From positions 1 to 18,717 of the forward strand of contig RQSC01000499.1 in NCBI GenBank assembly GCA_013416795.1: a stretch of 18,717 nucleotides of DNA. The letters run 5' to 3'. Source of the DNA: Prasinococcaceae sp. CCMP 1430. Taxonomy: Eukaryota > Prasinodermophyta > Palmophyllophyceae > Prasinococcales > Prasinococcaceae. Numbering within the stretch: position 1 is the stretch's first letter; every line of letters starts with the position of its first letter. Of this stretch, positions 1 through 9,025 are shown in pieces. The translations under genes were made by a program, and so were the position numbers. Below the pieces are notes generated by a model, which had not been told where the DNA came from, did no database searches, and worked only from the letters and a program-made list of their open reading frames with translations.

Positions 1-543
1 CGCCGCGCGCGCCGTGAGGCCAGGCCCTCGTGCGCCGGCCGCACGTGCGAGGTTGCGCGGCGCCCCGACCGATCGATAATACAGGCGTTCTAATCGCCGG
101 GTGTGTGCGTGCCCCTCCATCCGTGCCGCTCGCGCGCTGCTCGGCCGCGGCGCGCACGCGCGCGCCGTGCTAACTACTAAATGGCGCGCCGCGGGCCCCC
201 CCGCCCGCTGCTCCTTCGGCCTGACTGATGGATGACCAACCATAAAAAAAACGACCGACCCACCGACCGACGGTCCGACCCAGGCCCCAACTCGATCGAT
301 ACAGATTTCCCGCCACATTCCGGCCGTTCCCTCTCGGGCGCGGAGTCGGCGCGCGCGCGCGCCCGGCCCGGCCGACCGCCCGGCCGACCGACAAAGGGCC
401 CCGCTGCGGGGCGTAAGAGCCGGGAGCGCGGGGCGCGGCGCTCGCGGCGGCCGCGCGGCGCTCTGGGTAGACGCCGGGCAACGCCCAGGGGCGGGAAGGC
501 GTGTGGGTGGGTGCGAAAGGGAGGAGAAGGTGGCGAGCATTGC
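1..543. other. Gene-poor left flank and presumed 5' region of the first gene
   Basis: I see no convincing coding region here. Long open frames exist on both strands, but they are Arg/Pro/Ala-rich low-complexity translations typical of GC-rich DNA. The stretch holds a short A-run (about 244-251), a degenerate gaccgacc-type tetranucleotide tract (about 251-280) and an alternating GC run (about 350-362). It probably contains the promoter and 5' UTR of the plus-strand gene that begins at 544 or 580. It could also hold the end of a gene lying off the left edge, but nothing supports that directly. Confidence 0.4.
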
Positions 544-579
544 ATGGCCAGCGCGCAGCGACGCGCACGCGCACGCGCC

Positions 580-2385
580 ATGGCACGCCTGGCCGACCTC
601 GAGTCGGACGCGGCGTGGAGCGGTCTCGTCGCCGACATGCGCGCGTCGCGTGCGCTGCAGCGGGAGACGCACGAGCGCGGCCGCCTGAGCGCGCGCAAGG
701 CCGAGCGCAGCACCAAGGGTGGAGGCATCGCGCTGCGACAGGAGTACCCCGACAGCGCGCGCGAGGCCGAGGGTCTGGACGCCGCCCCTGCCTCCCCAAC
801 CGCCATGGTGACGGCGCTCCCTGCGCTGGCGGGCGTGACGCCGTCGACGGCGCTCGGGACCCCAACGACGCCCTCCAAGCTCCCCCCGCCACCGCCCGCA
901 GCTGTGGTGTGCCTGCGCGCGCATCCGTCTGGTCGCGTGCTGTGCGCGGCGTGGGACGGCGCGCAGTGGGCGCTCCAGGCACCCGGAAACGGCGCGCGCG
1001 GTGGCGCGGGCTCCCGCTCGTGCGAGCTCGACCCGGCGGCTCACCTGGTCGTCCTGCGATGCAAGTCGGGCACAGTCGCGCTGCGCTCCGGACTCGCGCA
1101 CGGCAGGCTGCTGGTGGCCACGCCCACGGGCGAGCTGGCCTTTCGGGGAGCCAGCGCGGCGGACCCTGAGGCGCAGTGGGCGCCGGTGGACGCGGGCGAC
1201 GCCGATACGGCCAGCGAGGGGGGCGAAGACGAATGGAGCGGCAGCGAGAGCAGCACGGACGGCGAGAGCGACGACGGCAACCAGCTTACTCCGCGCACGG
1301 CGCGCCGCAGCCTGAGCGCCTCGCTGGCTGCCGAGCGCGGAGGGACGCAGCGCGAGCGGCCACAGCTGACGACGCTGGTGAACAGTGCCCATCCGCTTAT
1401 CCTGCTGACCGCCGAGCTCATCGAGATAGCGGTGCCACAAGGCGAGTGCCTGGAAACGCGCCTCACGCCGGAGGCTAAAAAACTGGCGACGGTTCTCGGC
1501 GAGCGTGAGCTGCGCTCGCGCGCGGCGTCGGCGGAAAGACGGAGGGACGCGGCCGGGGCGCTCGTCGCGGAAGCCGAACAGAGGGAAAGGGCGGCGAGCT
1601 TCGCAGCCGAGGCAGGTGAGTGGCGGAGGGGTGCGCGCGCGCGCGCGCGCCCTTTCCCCCGTTTTTAGCGCGGCACGCTCGACGCCGTAGCCGCAGCTCA
1701 AGCTCAAGCGGTGCCTGACGCCTCGTCGCCTCGCCTGCGCGGCGTCCGCGTGCCCACCGCGCATGCGTGTCGCGCCCCAGCCATCGAAAACTCGCTGCGT
1801 GAGAGCGACGCGCGAGCCGAGGCCGAGGCCCGCGCGGCTGCGCTCTCGAAGGCGCTCGCCGCGGCGCGCGAGGAATGTCGCAGCGCTCGCGCTCGGGCGG
1901 AGCAGGAGGCTACCGCGCGCGACGCCGCAGAGGGCCGCGCCCGCAAGGTGCTCTGGGAGCTGGAGCGAGCGAAGGAGGCGCTTCAGTTGCACGTTGAGGA
2001 GCTCAACACGGAGCTTCACGCGACTAGGCAGGAGCTCAGGGAGAAGCGGCCGCGCGACTCGCCGGCACGCGCACGCGGACGGGGAGGCGACCGCGCCGGT
2101 CGTGCGAGCGGGCTCTCGGCGCTGTGGGTGCAGCCCGCGGCAGCCTATTGCGCCTTGTATCGCGCGTGCCTGCGCGCCACCGACTCGAAGGCAGCTGCGT
2201 TGGCGGCAACGGCTTTGGCGTCCGCAACGGCTGGGGCTACGGCAGGTTGGGCGGCGCGCACGAGGGGCAGGCGGCGAAGGGGCGGCGCAGCGTCAGGAGT
2301 GGCGCTCGGCGCCGCGGTCGGCGCCGCGGCCGCCGTGGTCGCCGTCGCGAAGGAGATCGCCGATGGCCCAGTCGGCGACGGATGA
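580..2385 (+). CDS. Fascin-like beta-trefoil / coiled-coil protein (two exons)
   Basis: Function is not known. Proposed exons are 580-1615 and 1781-2385, giving 546 aa. The start at 580 has a strong GCCATGG context; an in-frame ATG at 544 adds 12 residues. The donor is GCAG/GTGAG at 1616. Three in-frame acceptors exist (exon starts 1691, 1697, 1781); 1781 is preferred because it keeps the heptad pattern unbroken and skips a Pro-rich stretch. Residues about 110-204 resemble one fascin-type beta-trefoil repeat, with GRLLVATPTGELAF and a following WAPVD. An acidic Ser/Glu/Asp linker follows (about 208-231). A long Ala/Glu/Arg coiled coil runs across the exon junction. The C-terminus has an Ala/Gly/Val-rich hydrophobic segment (about 2290-2360) that might be membrane-associated. 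The family call is by eye and modest. Its 3' end converges on the PP2A subunit gene with 180 bp between. Confidence 0.62.
1616..1780 (+). other. Intron in the fascin-like/coiled-coil gene
   Basis: A GT-AG intron is inferred because the frame open from 580 stops at 1668 while a coiled-coil reading frame resumes in another phase. The donor GTGAG at 1616 leaves phase 1. The acceptor CCCCAG ending at 1780 restores the frame; alternative acceptors end at 1690 and 1696. An alternating GC tract (about 1632-1650) lies inside. Confidence 0.6.
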
Positions 2386-2450
2386 GCTGCAGGCGCATCT
2401 TCGCTCATCGCCGTGCCCGAGGAAGCTTTTGTACACTATCGAGCAGCGCG

Positions 2451-2475
2451 CGCAGCGCGCGCGCGCGCGCGCTCG
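2451..2475. repeat. Alternating GC dinucleotide tract
   Basis: A near-perfect run of alternating G and C lies in the 180-bp gap between the convergent 3' ends of the first gene and the PP2A subunit gene. Such tracts can adopt Z-DNA. Similar shorter runs recur through the window (for example in the intron at 1632-1650), so it is probably background of a GC-rich genome. Confidence 0.6.
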
Positions 2476-2565
2476 CAATCTGTAGTCTGAAGGAACCGAT
2501 TGTGCCGACCCACGCGTTTGCGGCAAGACGGGTTCCGCCGGCGCCAGCGAGCGTGGCAGCTGTCG

Positions 2566-4014
2566 TCACGCCGACGCGTCCTCGCTCTCCTGATGCATGA
2601 GCGACTCCCTGGAGTCGTACGCCCAGAAGCCCGCCACGTCCGAGAGGATGTTAATCACCACGTCGGAATTGCCGCAGCGCATCAGATCGCCGAGCGTTAT
2701 GCGGTGTGTGTCCCGGGGTGCGATGATGTCCACTACCTCGTCCTCCACGTCATCGGCGTTGATGTCATAGTTGCCCGCCTCCGTCCACTTGACGAGCACC
2801 TCGCGGAAGAAGGTATGCAGGTCCTCGCGGGTGAGGTAGCCCTTTGATCCCACGTCGAGCACGCGGAAGAAGTACGCAGCGGCGTTCGGGTGCTTCTTGT
2901 GCGACATGGCCAGCTCAAACTCCACGAACGCCGGGAATTCCATCTCGGCCGTCGAGTAGCGCCCCTGCTGAGCGCGGCGCTTGCTCACGTGCACCTCAAA
3001 TATGCGCTTCACGAAAACCTGCGTGAGGTTCCCACCACCATATTGCAGCAGCTCTCTGACCGCCAGCGTGCCGTTCATGTCCCTGTCGAGATCCATGAAC
3101 TTCTGCTGGAGCCTCTGCGTGCTCTGCATGCTGAACCAGTTGCGCCCCAGCGCCTCCTGCGGCGGCGCCTCCCCTCCGTCGCCGCCGCGCAGCTCGAAGA
3201 ACTCATTAAGCGCGGGCGAGGCCACCAGTTCCGCAATGCGCACGCGGCCGCGCAAGTGCGCGTCGTGCAGGAAGAGCAGCTTGGCCATGGCGATGTCCAG
3301 CCATGTGGAGCGGAAGCTCTCCTCCATGCCGGACAGCGCGGGGATGGCAGACGCCAGCGTGTCCAGGTAGTCACGCAGCTGCGCCGCGCTGATGTACCGC
3401 GCGTCGTCCGCGTGGAATGTCAGGTGGATGCGGGTCTGCGTGGCGCTCACGGAGCGCATGGCGTATGAGAAGATTGCGAGCGAGGACACGCGCCCGAATC
3501 CGTCCGCAGGGAACTTGAGGAAGGTGGAGGGCGCTAGCAGCGCGCTGCACTTGGCGCCCCACAGCTCGGCCGCGCGAGCGGCGACCTCGCAGTACGCGTC
3601 GTAATCGAGCACCTCCTGGTCGGGCGCGGGCGGCGCTTGCGTGCCGTCGGGCCCCGGGGGCGGCACCTCGCCCGCGACGACGACGCTGTGCTCCTTGAGA
3701 AGGAACCACAAGGACTCCACCTCCTCCGAGTCCAGCAGAAGCTCGTTGCGCAGGCGCAGTGCGCGCATGCGAGCGTCGCGGGAGAACAAGTCGGCCAGGC
3801 TGCCAGCCTCGGCCTTGGGGGTGAAGAGTGCCGGCAGCGACGCGCTGGCGCTCGTGCTCGCGCCGCTGCTCCTCCCTTCATCGGTGCGCAGCCGTTCCAT
3901 CTCGCGTGTGCACAGCTCGGCGATGGCATCCTCCTCGGCGACCTGGTCCGGGGGCGGAAGCGCGTCTGCTATCTCTGCCAGCGCGTGCGCCCAGCCACGC
4001 ACGGTGGTCGTCAT
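2566..4014 (-). CDS. PPP2R3C: PP2A regulatory subunit B''-gamma / TONNEAU2-type EF-hand protein
   Basis: This is a regulatory subunit that targets protein phosphatase 2A. In plants the family (TON2/FASS) acts with TON1 and TRM proteins on cortical microtubule arrays; in animals it is PPP2R3C (G5PR). The reading frame is uninterrupted: 482 aa from the ATG at 4014-4012, close to the roughly 450-480 aa of the family. A further 92 in-frame residues upstream look like translated 5' UTR, so I chose the internal ATG. Family blocks visible are LDSEEVESLWFLL, YCEVAARAAELWG, FLKFPADGFGRVS and FVEFELA. A canonical EF-hand loop lies at about residues 308-319 (DRDMNGTLAVRE, ligands at 1, 3, 5 and 12). A second, degenerate loop near 385-397 (DVGSKGYLTRED) probably does not bind calcium. 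The ankyrin/coiled-coil gene lies upstream on the same strand. Confidence 0.9.
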   Translation of the reverse strand: MTTTVRGWAHALAEIADALPPPDQVAEEDAIAELCTREMERLRTDEGRSSGASTSASASLPALFTPKAEAGSLADLFSRDARMRALRLRNELLLDSEEVESLWFLLKEHSVVVAGEVPPPGPDGTQAPPAPDQEVLDYDAYCEVAARAAELWGAKCSALLAPSTFLKFPADGFGRVSSLAIFSYAMRSVSATQTRIHLTFHADDARYISAAQLRDYLDTLASAIPALSGMEESFRSTWLDIAMAKLLFLHDAHLRGRVRIAELVASPALNEFFELRGGDGGEAPPQEALGRNWFSMQSTQRLQQKFMDLDRDMNGTLAVRELLQYGGGNLTQVFVKRIFEVHVSKRRAQQGRYSTAEMEFPAFVEFELAMSHKKHPNAAAYFFRVLDVGSKGYLTREDLHTFFREVLVKWTEAGNYDINADDVEDEVVDIIAPRDTHRITLGDLMRCGNSDVVINILSDVAGFWAYDSRESLMHQESEDASA

Positions 4015-4337
4015 CGCGCGCGGGCCGCCGTCGCACACGGTGTGCCGGCCATGCGACGCGTGTTGGCCTTCCTCCCGCCCGCGCTCACCACCCGCCCGCC
4101 CCTGTGCATCGCGCCCGCGACCACGAGCGCATTTCGAATCCGCGGATGGTCGCTGCGGCGTTTGGGGGAACGCGCGACGTCGTCGCTGTGACTTTGATTT
4201 CCATTGGATGAGCGAAAGGGACCCTTCCGAGGAACCGAGCACGAGCTGCGCCACTCGCAACCCGAATGAAATGGAGGTCGAGTGCGCCAATTGCGAGTAA
4301 CGTCAGATTTACGGGCACGAGCGGCTCGGCATGCGCA
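4015..4337. other. Intergenic region between two minus-strand genes
   Basis: About 320 bp separates the stop of the ankyrin/coiled-coil gene from the ATG of the PP2A subunit gene, both on the minus strand. It should carry the 3' UTR of the former and the promoter and 5' UTR of the latter. It is slightly less GC-rich near 4185-4310. I see no clear TATA box, RNA gene or repeat. Confidence 0.5.
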
Positions 4338-6136
4338 TCAATCGGGTGTGGCAGGGTCCTCCTGCCCGCCACCACCGCTTGCGTCCGCCGGAGCAGCAGG
4401 GGCAGCCGACGGCCGGGGTTGTTGCCCTGCGGCGGCCGCCACCAGGAGCTCGGCTGCTTGGGCCATCGTGCGTTGGAGCGCCTCACGGCGTGTCTCTGCG
4501 GCGGCGGCGCGCGCCTCTGCGGCGGCAGCAGCGTGCTCAGCGGCGGTGGAGCGCTCCGCCGACGCAATTGACGCCTGGTCACATTCGCGCTGACGCGCGG
4601 ACGCTGCACACGCCACACTCTCGGCTGCCTTGCGCTCAGCCATGGCTTCTTCCTTGGCCGCCCTCTCTTCGCGCAGCGCCACCTCGAGCTCCTCGCACCG
4701 GTCCTTGAGTCGTGCCACCGCGCTCGCTCGCGCCTCGGCGCTGCACGCGTGCCGAGCCGCAGCGCGCTTCTCTGCCTCGGCCTCTTCGCGAGCCTCTCGG
4801 GCATCGGCAGTGGCGCGCTCGGCCGTCGAGCTCGCCCGGTCACGTGACGCTTCAGCCTCGGCGCTGGCAGCCTCAGCGCTGGTCCGCGCGGCCTCGGCGG
4901 CGGCCAACGCGATCTGCATCTCGTTCACACGATGCGCCGTCTCGGCAGCGCTGCGCTCCGCCTCGACCTGCGACTCGTGCGCCTGCGCCACCGACGCAAC
5001 CGCGGCGGAAAGGAGTGGTTGGTTTGGTTTGGTTTGGTTTGGGTCAGCTAAGGGGTCGGCGCACAGGGCGCGCGCGCATGAGGGCGGCGCGAGGTCGCGC
5101 GCGCGGTTCAGCCGAGGTCAGCCCATCCCTCGGCGAGATGGACGAAGGTGTCGGCCAGCACGCGCCTGCGCGTCGCGAACAACTTCACCTTGAACGCTGC
5201 TTCCTCTGCCTGATCTGCTCGGTGCTCTGCGTGCTCGGCGCGCTCTGCGGCGTCGCGCGCCTCCGCTCGTGCCGCCTCGAGCGCTGCTTCGAGCACGTTC
5301 GCCCTGCGCTCCGCGCGTGCGGCGAGCGCCTCACAAAGGGCGGCTTCCACCGTGCGATCGCCCGACGCGCGCGCGGCGTCGAGGGCGCTCTCCCCGCCAC
5401 TGCCGCCACCTGCCCGCGTGGCATGCACAGGAGCACGCGGCTCCGCCCCTGCTGCCACGAGCGTGCCGATGGTGTTCCCGCGCCCCCACTTGGCCGCCTC
5501 CCACAGAGCAAGGTCCAGATGCTCTTGCGCGTGAACGCCGCTGACAAGAAGCGCGCGCACCACGTCGCCAACGCCGAGCTTCGCGGCCGACGCGAGCGCG
5601 GTCAGTCCGCGCGCGTCCCCGAGAGCGGCGAGCGCGCTCGAGTCGTCGCCCGCACGCTGGAGCACCTCGCGCACGACGACAGCGGCACCCTCAGGGAAGG
5701 GCGAGAGCGCGGCGGCGTGCAGAGCGCTCTCGCCGAAGGCGCTGCGCGAAAGCGGGTCGGCGCCGGCGCAGAGCAGCACGAGCACTGTCTCGGCGCTTCC
5801 TGCGCGCGCAGCGGCGCAGAGGGCTGGCTCGCCGCCGGCGTCGACGGCATCGGCGGGGGCTGCGCCGGCCTCGAGCAGAGCGAGCACTTGGAGCGTGTCC
5901 CCCGCGGCGGCGCGCTCAACGAGCACGTCGCCGCCGGCGACGGAAACGAAGGTGTCCTCGTCCGAGGCCGGCTCGGACTCCGCAGCTGATGCTGCCAGCG
6001 CGGCGCGTCGGGGCACGGCGCGCGCGCGCCTCAGGAGGTCAGAGATCGTGTCGTCGGAGCTCGTATTGGGACCGTGCTCGGCAGCGGCGACGGTGGCCTC
6101 GGCAGCGGCGGGTGGGGCGGGGCGGCGCCGCGACAT
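4338..6136 (-). CDS. Ankyrin-repeat and coiled-coil protein (two exons)
   Basis: This is a scaffold-type protein of unknown partner. Proposed exons are 6136-5189 and 4982-4338, giving 530 aa. The start is the ATG at 6136, where the Arg/Pro-rich upstream translation gives way to ordered sequence. The donor AAG/GTGAAG at 5188 and the acceptor CAG ending at 4983 are both phase 0, and joining them fuses two coiled-coil stretches without a break. Residues about 70-265 hold ankyrin-like units, for example GEPALCAAARAGSAETVLVLL and GESALHAAA. Residues about 268-500 form a very Ala/Glu/Arg-rich coiled coil. The C-terminal tail is Pro/Gly/Ala-rich. Without splicing, the first frame would stop at 5108 and the second has no ATG. 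It shares a roughly 300-bp divergent upstream region with the kinesin gene. Ankyrin repeats are common protein-binding modules, so no pathway can be named. Confidence 0.75.
4983..5188 (-). other. Intron in the ankyrin/coiled-coil gene
   Basis: A 206-nt intron is inferred from a consensus donor (AAG/GTGAAG) and a CAG acceptor, both phase 0. It contains a CTGAC element resembling a branch site (complement of about 5041-5050) and a pentanucleotide repeat. In-frame stops would otherwise truncate the protein. Confidence 0.7.
5017..5040. repeat. GGTTT pentanucleotide microsatellite
   Basis: Four tandem GGTTT units (5021-5040) are preceded by a partial GGTT. On the coding strand of the host gene this reads as AAACC repeats within the intron, close to the acceptor. 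Confidence 0.85.
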
Positions 6137-6435
6137 GGAGCTCGCAGCGGGCCGGCGGGGGCCACCTCTCGCGCCCTTCGGGCGCGTGCGCGCGGAGTGC
6201 CGCCGCCCTCGCGCCGCGCCGCGAGCGCGGGGTCCCCTGTCAGCACCCCCCACTCTGCCACTCCAAAGGCGCCCACCCGTTTTCGAACGAGGGATGGATG
6301 ATGTTCGAACCGCCGCGATGCGCGAGCCGCGGCGTTGACCCGCGCACTGACTCGCCTGCGTGCGCGAGGCGGCAGAGGTCGCGTGAGCGGCGCGGCGCGG
6401 TGGCCCATTGCCAAGACTGGGCGGGCCGCGCGAGC
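6137..6435. promoter_or_regulatory. Divergent promoter region, ankyrin gene and kinesin gene
   Basis: About 300 bp separates the minus-strand ATG at 6136 from the plus-strand ATG at 6436, so it must carry both promoters. The centre (about 6265-6310) is less GC-rich than its surroundings. I see no TATA box. The call rests on gene arrangement only. Confidence 0.45.
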
Positions 6436-8880
6436 ATGGAGCCGGCGAGCGCGGCCTGCCAGCCATGCGGCGCGGGTGGCCGCGCGGAGGGGGCAGGGGC
6501 AGGCGGCGCGAACGGCGGGCCGCCGCTGTGGGTCTTTGCTGTGCTGCGCCACGCCGGCTGGCGCGAGCGCGCACACGTGGGTGCGCTGTGCCGCGAGTGG
6601 CGCGCCGGGCTCAGCGCGGACGGACGGAGTATTTACTGGCGCGTGCTCTGCGAGGCGCTCGCCGACTCAACAGGCGTGTACATCGACACCAAGCGGGAAG
6701 ACGCGGTCGACTGGCGGGAGGCCTTCCGCGGCATGTGGCGGATGAGAACCAGGTTTGCAGGGCGCGCCAAGGGGGTGCGCGAGCGCGAGGGATGGGGTGA
6801 GCGCGAGGACGTGGACGGACATGGATGTATGGGCGCGGAAGAGGACGCGGATGGTAGCGGCGGCGAGCCGGCCGCCGAGTCGACGACTTTCTCCATCCGC
6901 GTGTGTGCGCGGTTCCGTCCGCTGCGCGCGCCGGCTGCTGGAGCGGCGGGCACGGCCGGGGCGCGGCGCGTCATCCTACCGCTTCACCAGCGCCTGGCGA
7001 TGATCCGCGCGCGCGGCGTCGTCGAAGGCGAGAAGGCTGTCAGCCAGTCGGATGCGCTGCGCACGCTGTGGGCCGAGGTCGGCAGGCGGAACGACAGCGA
7101 GGCCGGGCCGTGGAGGGACCAGCGCGCGGTGCCCGAGGAGGCGCCGCGCGCAGGAAGCCACGACGGGCGGGAAGGCCAGGGCGGCGCCCCGGAAGAGGCG
7201 GCCGACGCAGAACAGCCGGAGCAGGGCGCTGCCTCCGACTTAGCCGCCTCAGTGGTGAGCGTTGACGAGGAGAGCGGCGCTGTGCTCACGGTCGCCCCGC
7301 CGCTCGGACTGCGCGAATGGAAGTTTGACGCGGCACTACCCAGTGGCGCTGGGCAAGCGCGCGTGTACGCGGCCACCGCCAAGGCCATCGTCGCGGACTT
7401 CATCAACGGACGCGACGGTTGCGTCTTCGCGTACGGCCAGACGGGCTCGGGCAAGACACACTCAATGGTCGGCCCTGATGGAGCGCTGCGCTCCGAGCGC
7501 GAGGCGGACAACCGCGGCATTATCCCGCGCGCGCTCGATGAGGCCGTCGCTGCGGTCGAGTGGCGCAGGCGCTGGCTGGCCGAGCGCGGCGCGGGGTCGG
7601 ACGCGATCGGGCTCACGCTGTCGTACGTTGAGGTCTTTGGTGACGAGGTGACCGACTTGCTCAAGGCGGGCAGGAGGGTGGGTCAGAACAAGGTCGCGGC
7701 GCAGCGATACGTCCTCGAAGGTGTGTGCACGCGCGAACGAGCTAGGCCGGGGCGCCGCGCCGCACGATCGATCGTGCTCGCGCTCGCACGCTGATCCACG
7801 GACGCCACTGTGCTCGCGGCTGCCCCCAACGCGCGAGCGCAGGCGCGGCGGCCCAGCGCGTCTCGTCCCTGGAGGACGCACTCCGCCTGGTGATGCTAGG
7901 GCTGTCACAGCGCAGGGTCGCCGCGACGCGCATGAACGAGCGCTCCTCGCGCGCTCACGCGCTGCTGACGCTCACGCTCGAGCAACCCGATGCCGCGAGC
8001 GAGTCAGCGCCGCCGCTCGTATCGCGCCTCATCCTGGCCGATCTGGGCGGCTCAGAGAAGGTGGACAAGTCGGGCGCAAACGCTGGTCTTGCCGCCCCGG
8101 GCGCGGCCAACTGGCACGAATACTACGCGAGTAGGGAGCGCCTCGTAGAAGGTGTGTTCTGCGCGCCATTGCAGGTCAAGGGACGGTGCGAGTCGCCCCG
8201 ATTAGCCATACAGCGCACTGGCCACCTCACTGCATCGCTGAGCGATGGCGGTGGCGCGGACGACCGCTGACCGGCCGCGCTCGGCCCTCCTCACCAACTC
8301 TCGCCCGCCCGAAATCCTCGCAGCCGCCAACATCAACAGTGGCCTGTTCGCGCTCAAGCGCGTGATCGCCGCCCTGAACGATCGGCAGCGGCTGAGCGCA
8401 GAGGGCGACGCGCGCGGCGCCGCTCGGGTGCACGTCCCCCACCAAGACAGCCGGTTGACGCTCATCCTGTCGTCTGCGCTGACGGGCGGGGCGCGCTGCT
8501 CCGTGTGCGTGACGTGCGCCTCCGAGGCCGAGCACGTGTCCGAGACCCTACAGACCCTGCGCTTTGGCGAGTCAACGCGGCAGGTGGCGCACACGAGCAT
8601 CGACCTCTCAGACGTGGCGCGATCCGCCCTGCGTGCCGCGCTAGCCACGCTTGACGCGGGCATTGCGCGCTGCGAAGAGGAGATCCGAGTGCGCGAGCGC
8701 TGGGAGACAAAGGAGGTGCGGCGCGTGGACAAGATGACGCAGGAGGTTGAGCTCCTTCGCGTGACGGCTCCTGTTGGAGCGGAAGAGTCGCGCGAGCGCC
8801 TCGAGGCGCTTCTGGTCAAGAGGCGAACGCTGCTCGGCCACGGCAGCGGCGCGCAGCCAGAGGGGGGCGCGGGCGGTTGA
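6436..8880 (+). CDS. Kinesin with N-terminal F-box-like domain (three exons)
   Basis: This is a microtubule motor ATPase. Proposed exons are 6436-7720, 7843-8151 and 8324-8880, giving 716 aa. Residues about 30-75 look like an F-box (PLWVFAVL, then LCREWRAGLS and YWRVLCEAL), followed by a Trp/Arg-rich helix. The motor begins near residue 151 (FSIRVCARFRPL). It has the P-loop GQTGSGKTHS (about 333-341), switch I NERSSRAH (about 459; usual SSRSH), switch II DLGGSE (about 494; usual DLAGSE), then AANINSGLFAL, HVPHQDSRLT and LRFGEST. All catalytic motifs are present, so an active motor is likely. About 100 extra residues lie between the first strand and the P-loop. The tail is short, roughly 90 aa with a coiled coil. 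Both introns are phase 1 and have GTGTGT donors; splicing restores the switch I approach and the NIN motif exactly. The subfamily cannot be assigned. It converges on the IPT/AAA gene, 145 bp between stops. Confidence 0.88.
7721..7842 (+). other. Kinesin intron 1
   Basis: A 122-nt intron with donor GAAG/GTGTGT and acceptor CGCAG ending at 7842, phase 1. Splicing joins YVLEG to AAAQRVSSLEDALRL, which matches the expected kinesin segment before switch I. Reading through reaches a stop at 7794. Confidence 0.8.
8152..8323 (+). other. Kinesin intron 2
   Basis: A 172-nt intron with donor GAAG/GTGTGTT and acceptor TCGCAG ending at 8323, phase 1. Splicing joins RERLVE to AANINSGLFAL, the conserved kinesin NIN motif after switch II. 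Reading through reaches a stop at 8270. Confidence 0.85.
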
Positions 8881-9025
8881 AGCGCTCGGCGACACGTCCA
8901 GGTGCGCGAGCCGGTGCCGTCATTGTATTGTTGAGTCGATCGACTGATTTGTACTGATTATTTAAAAATAGTGTTCTCCGATGCCGTTTGCGCGACAGGC
9001 GGCGGCCGCGCCAAACGCCCCGCAC

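Noticed and set aside
4015-4290. N-terminal extension of 92 residues on the PP2A B''-gamma protein
   Set aside because: It is in frame but Arg/Gly-rich and unlike the family. Starting at 4014 gives 482 aa, the usual family length.
6137-6574. N-terminal extension of the ankyrin protein upstream of 6136
   Set aside because: The translation is Arg/Pro/Ala low complexity and overlaps the start of the divergent kinesin gene, so it is more likely a chance open frame.
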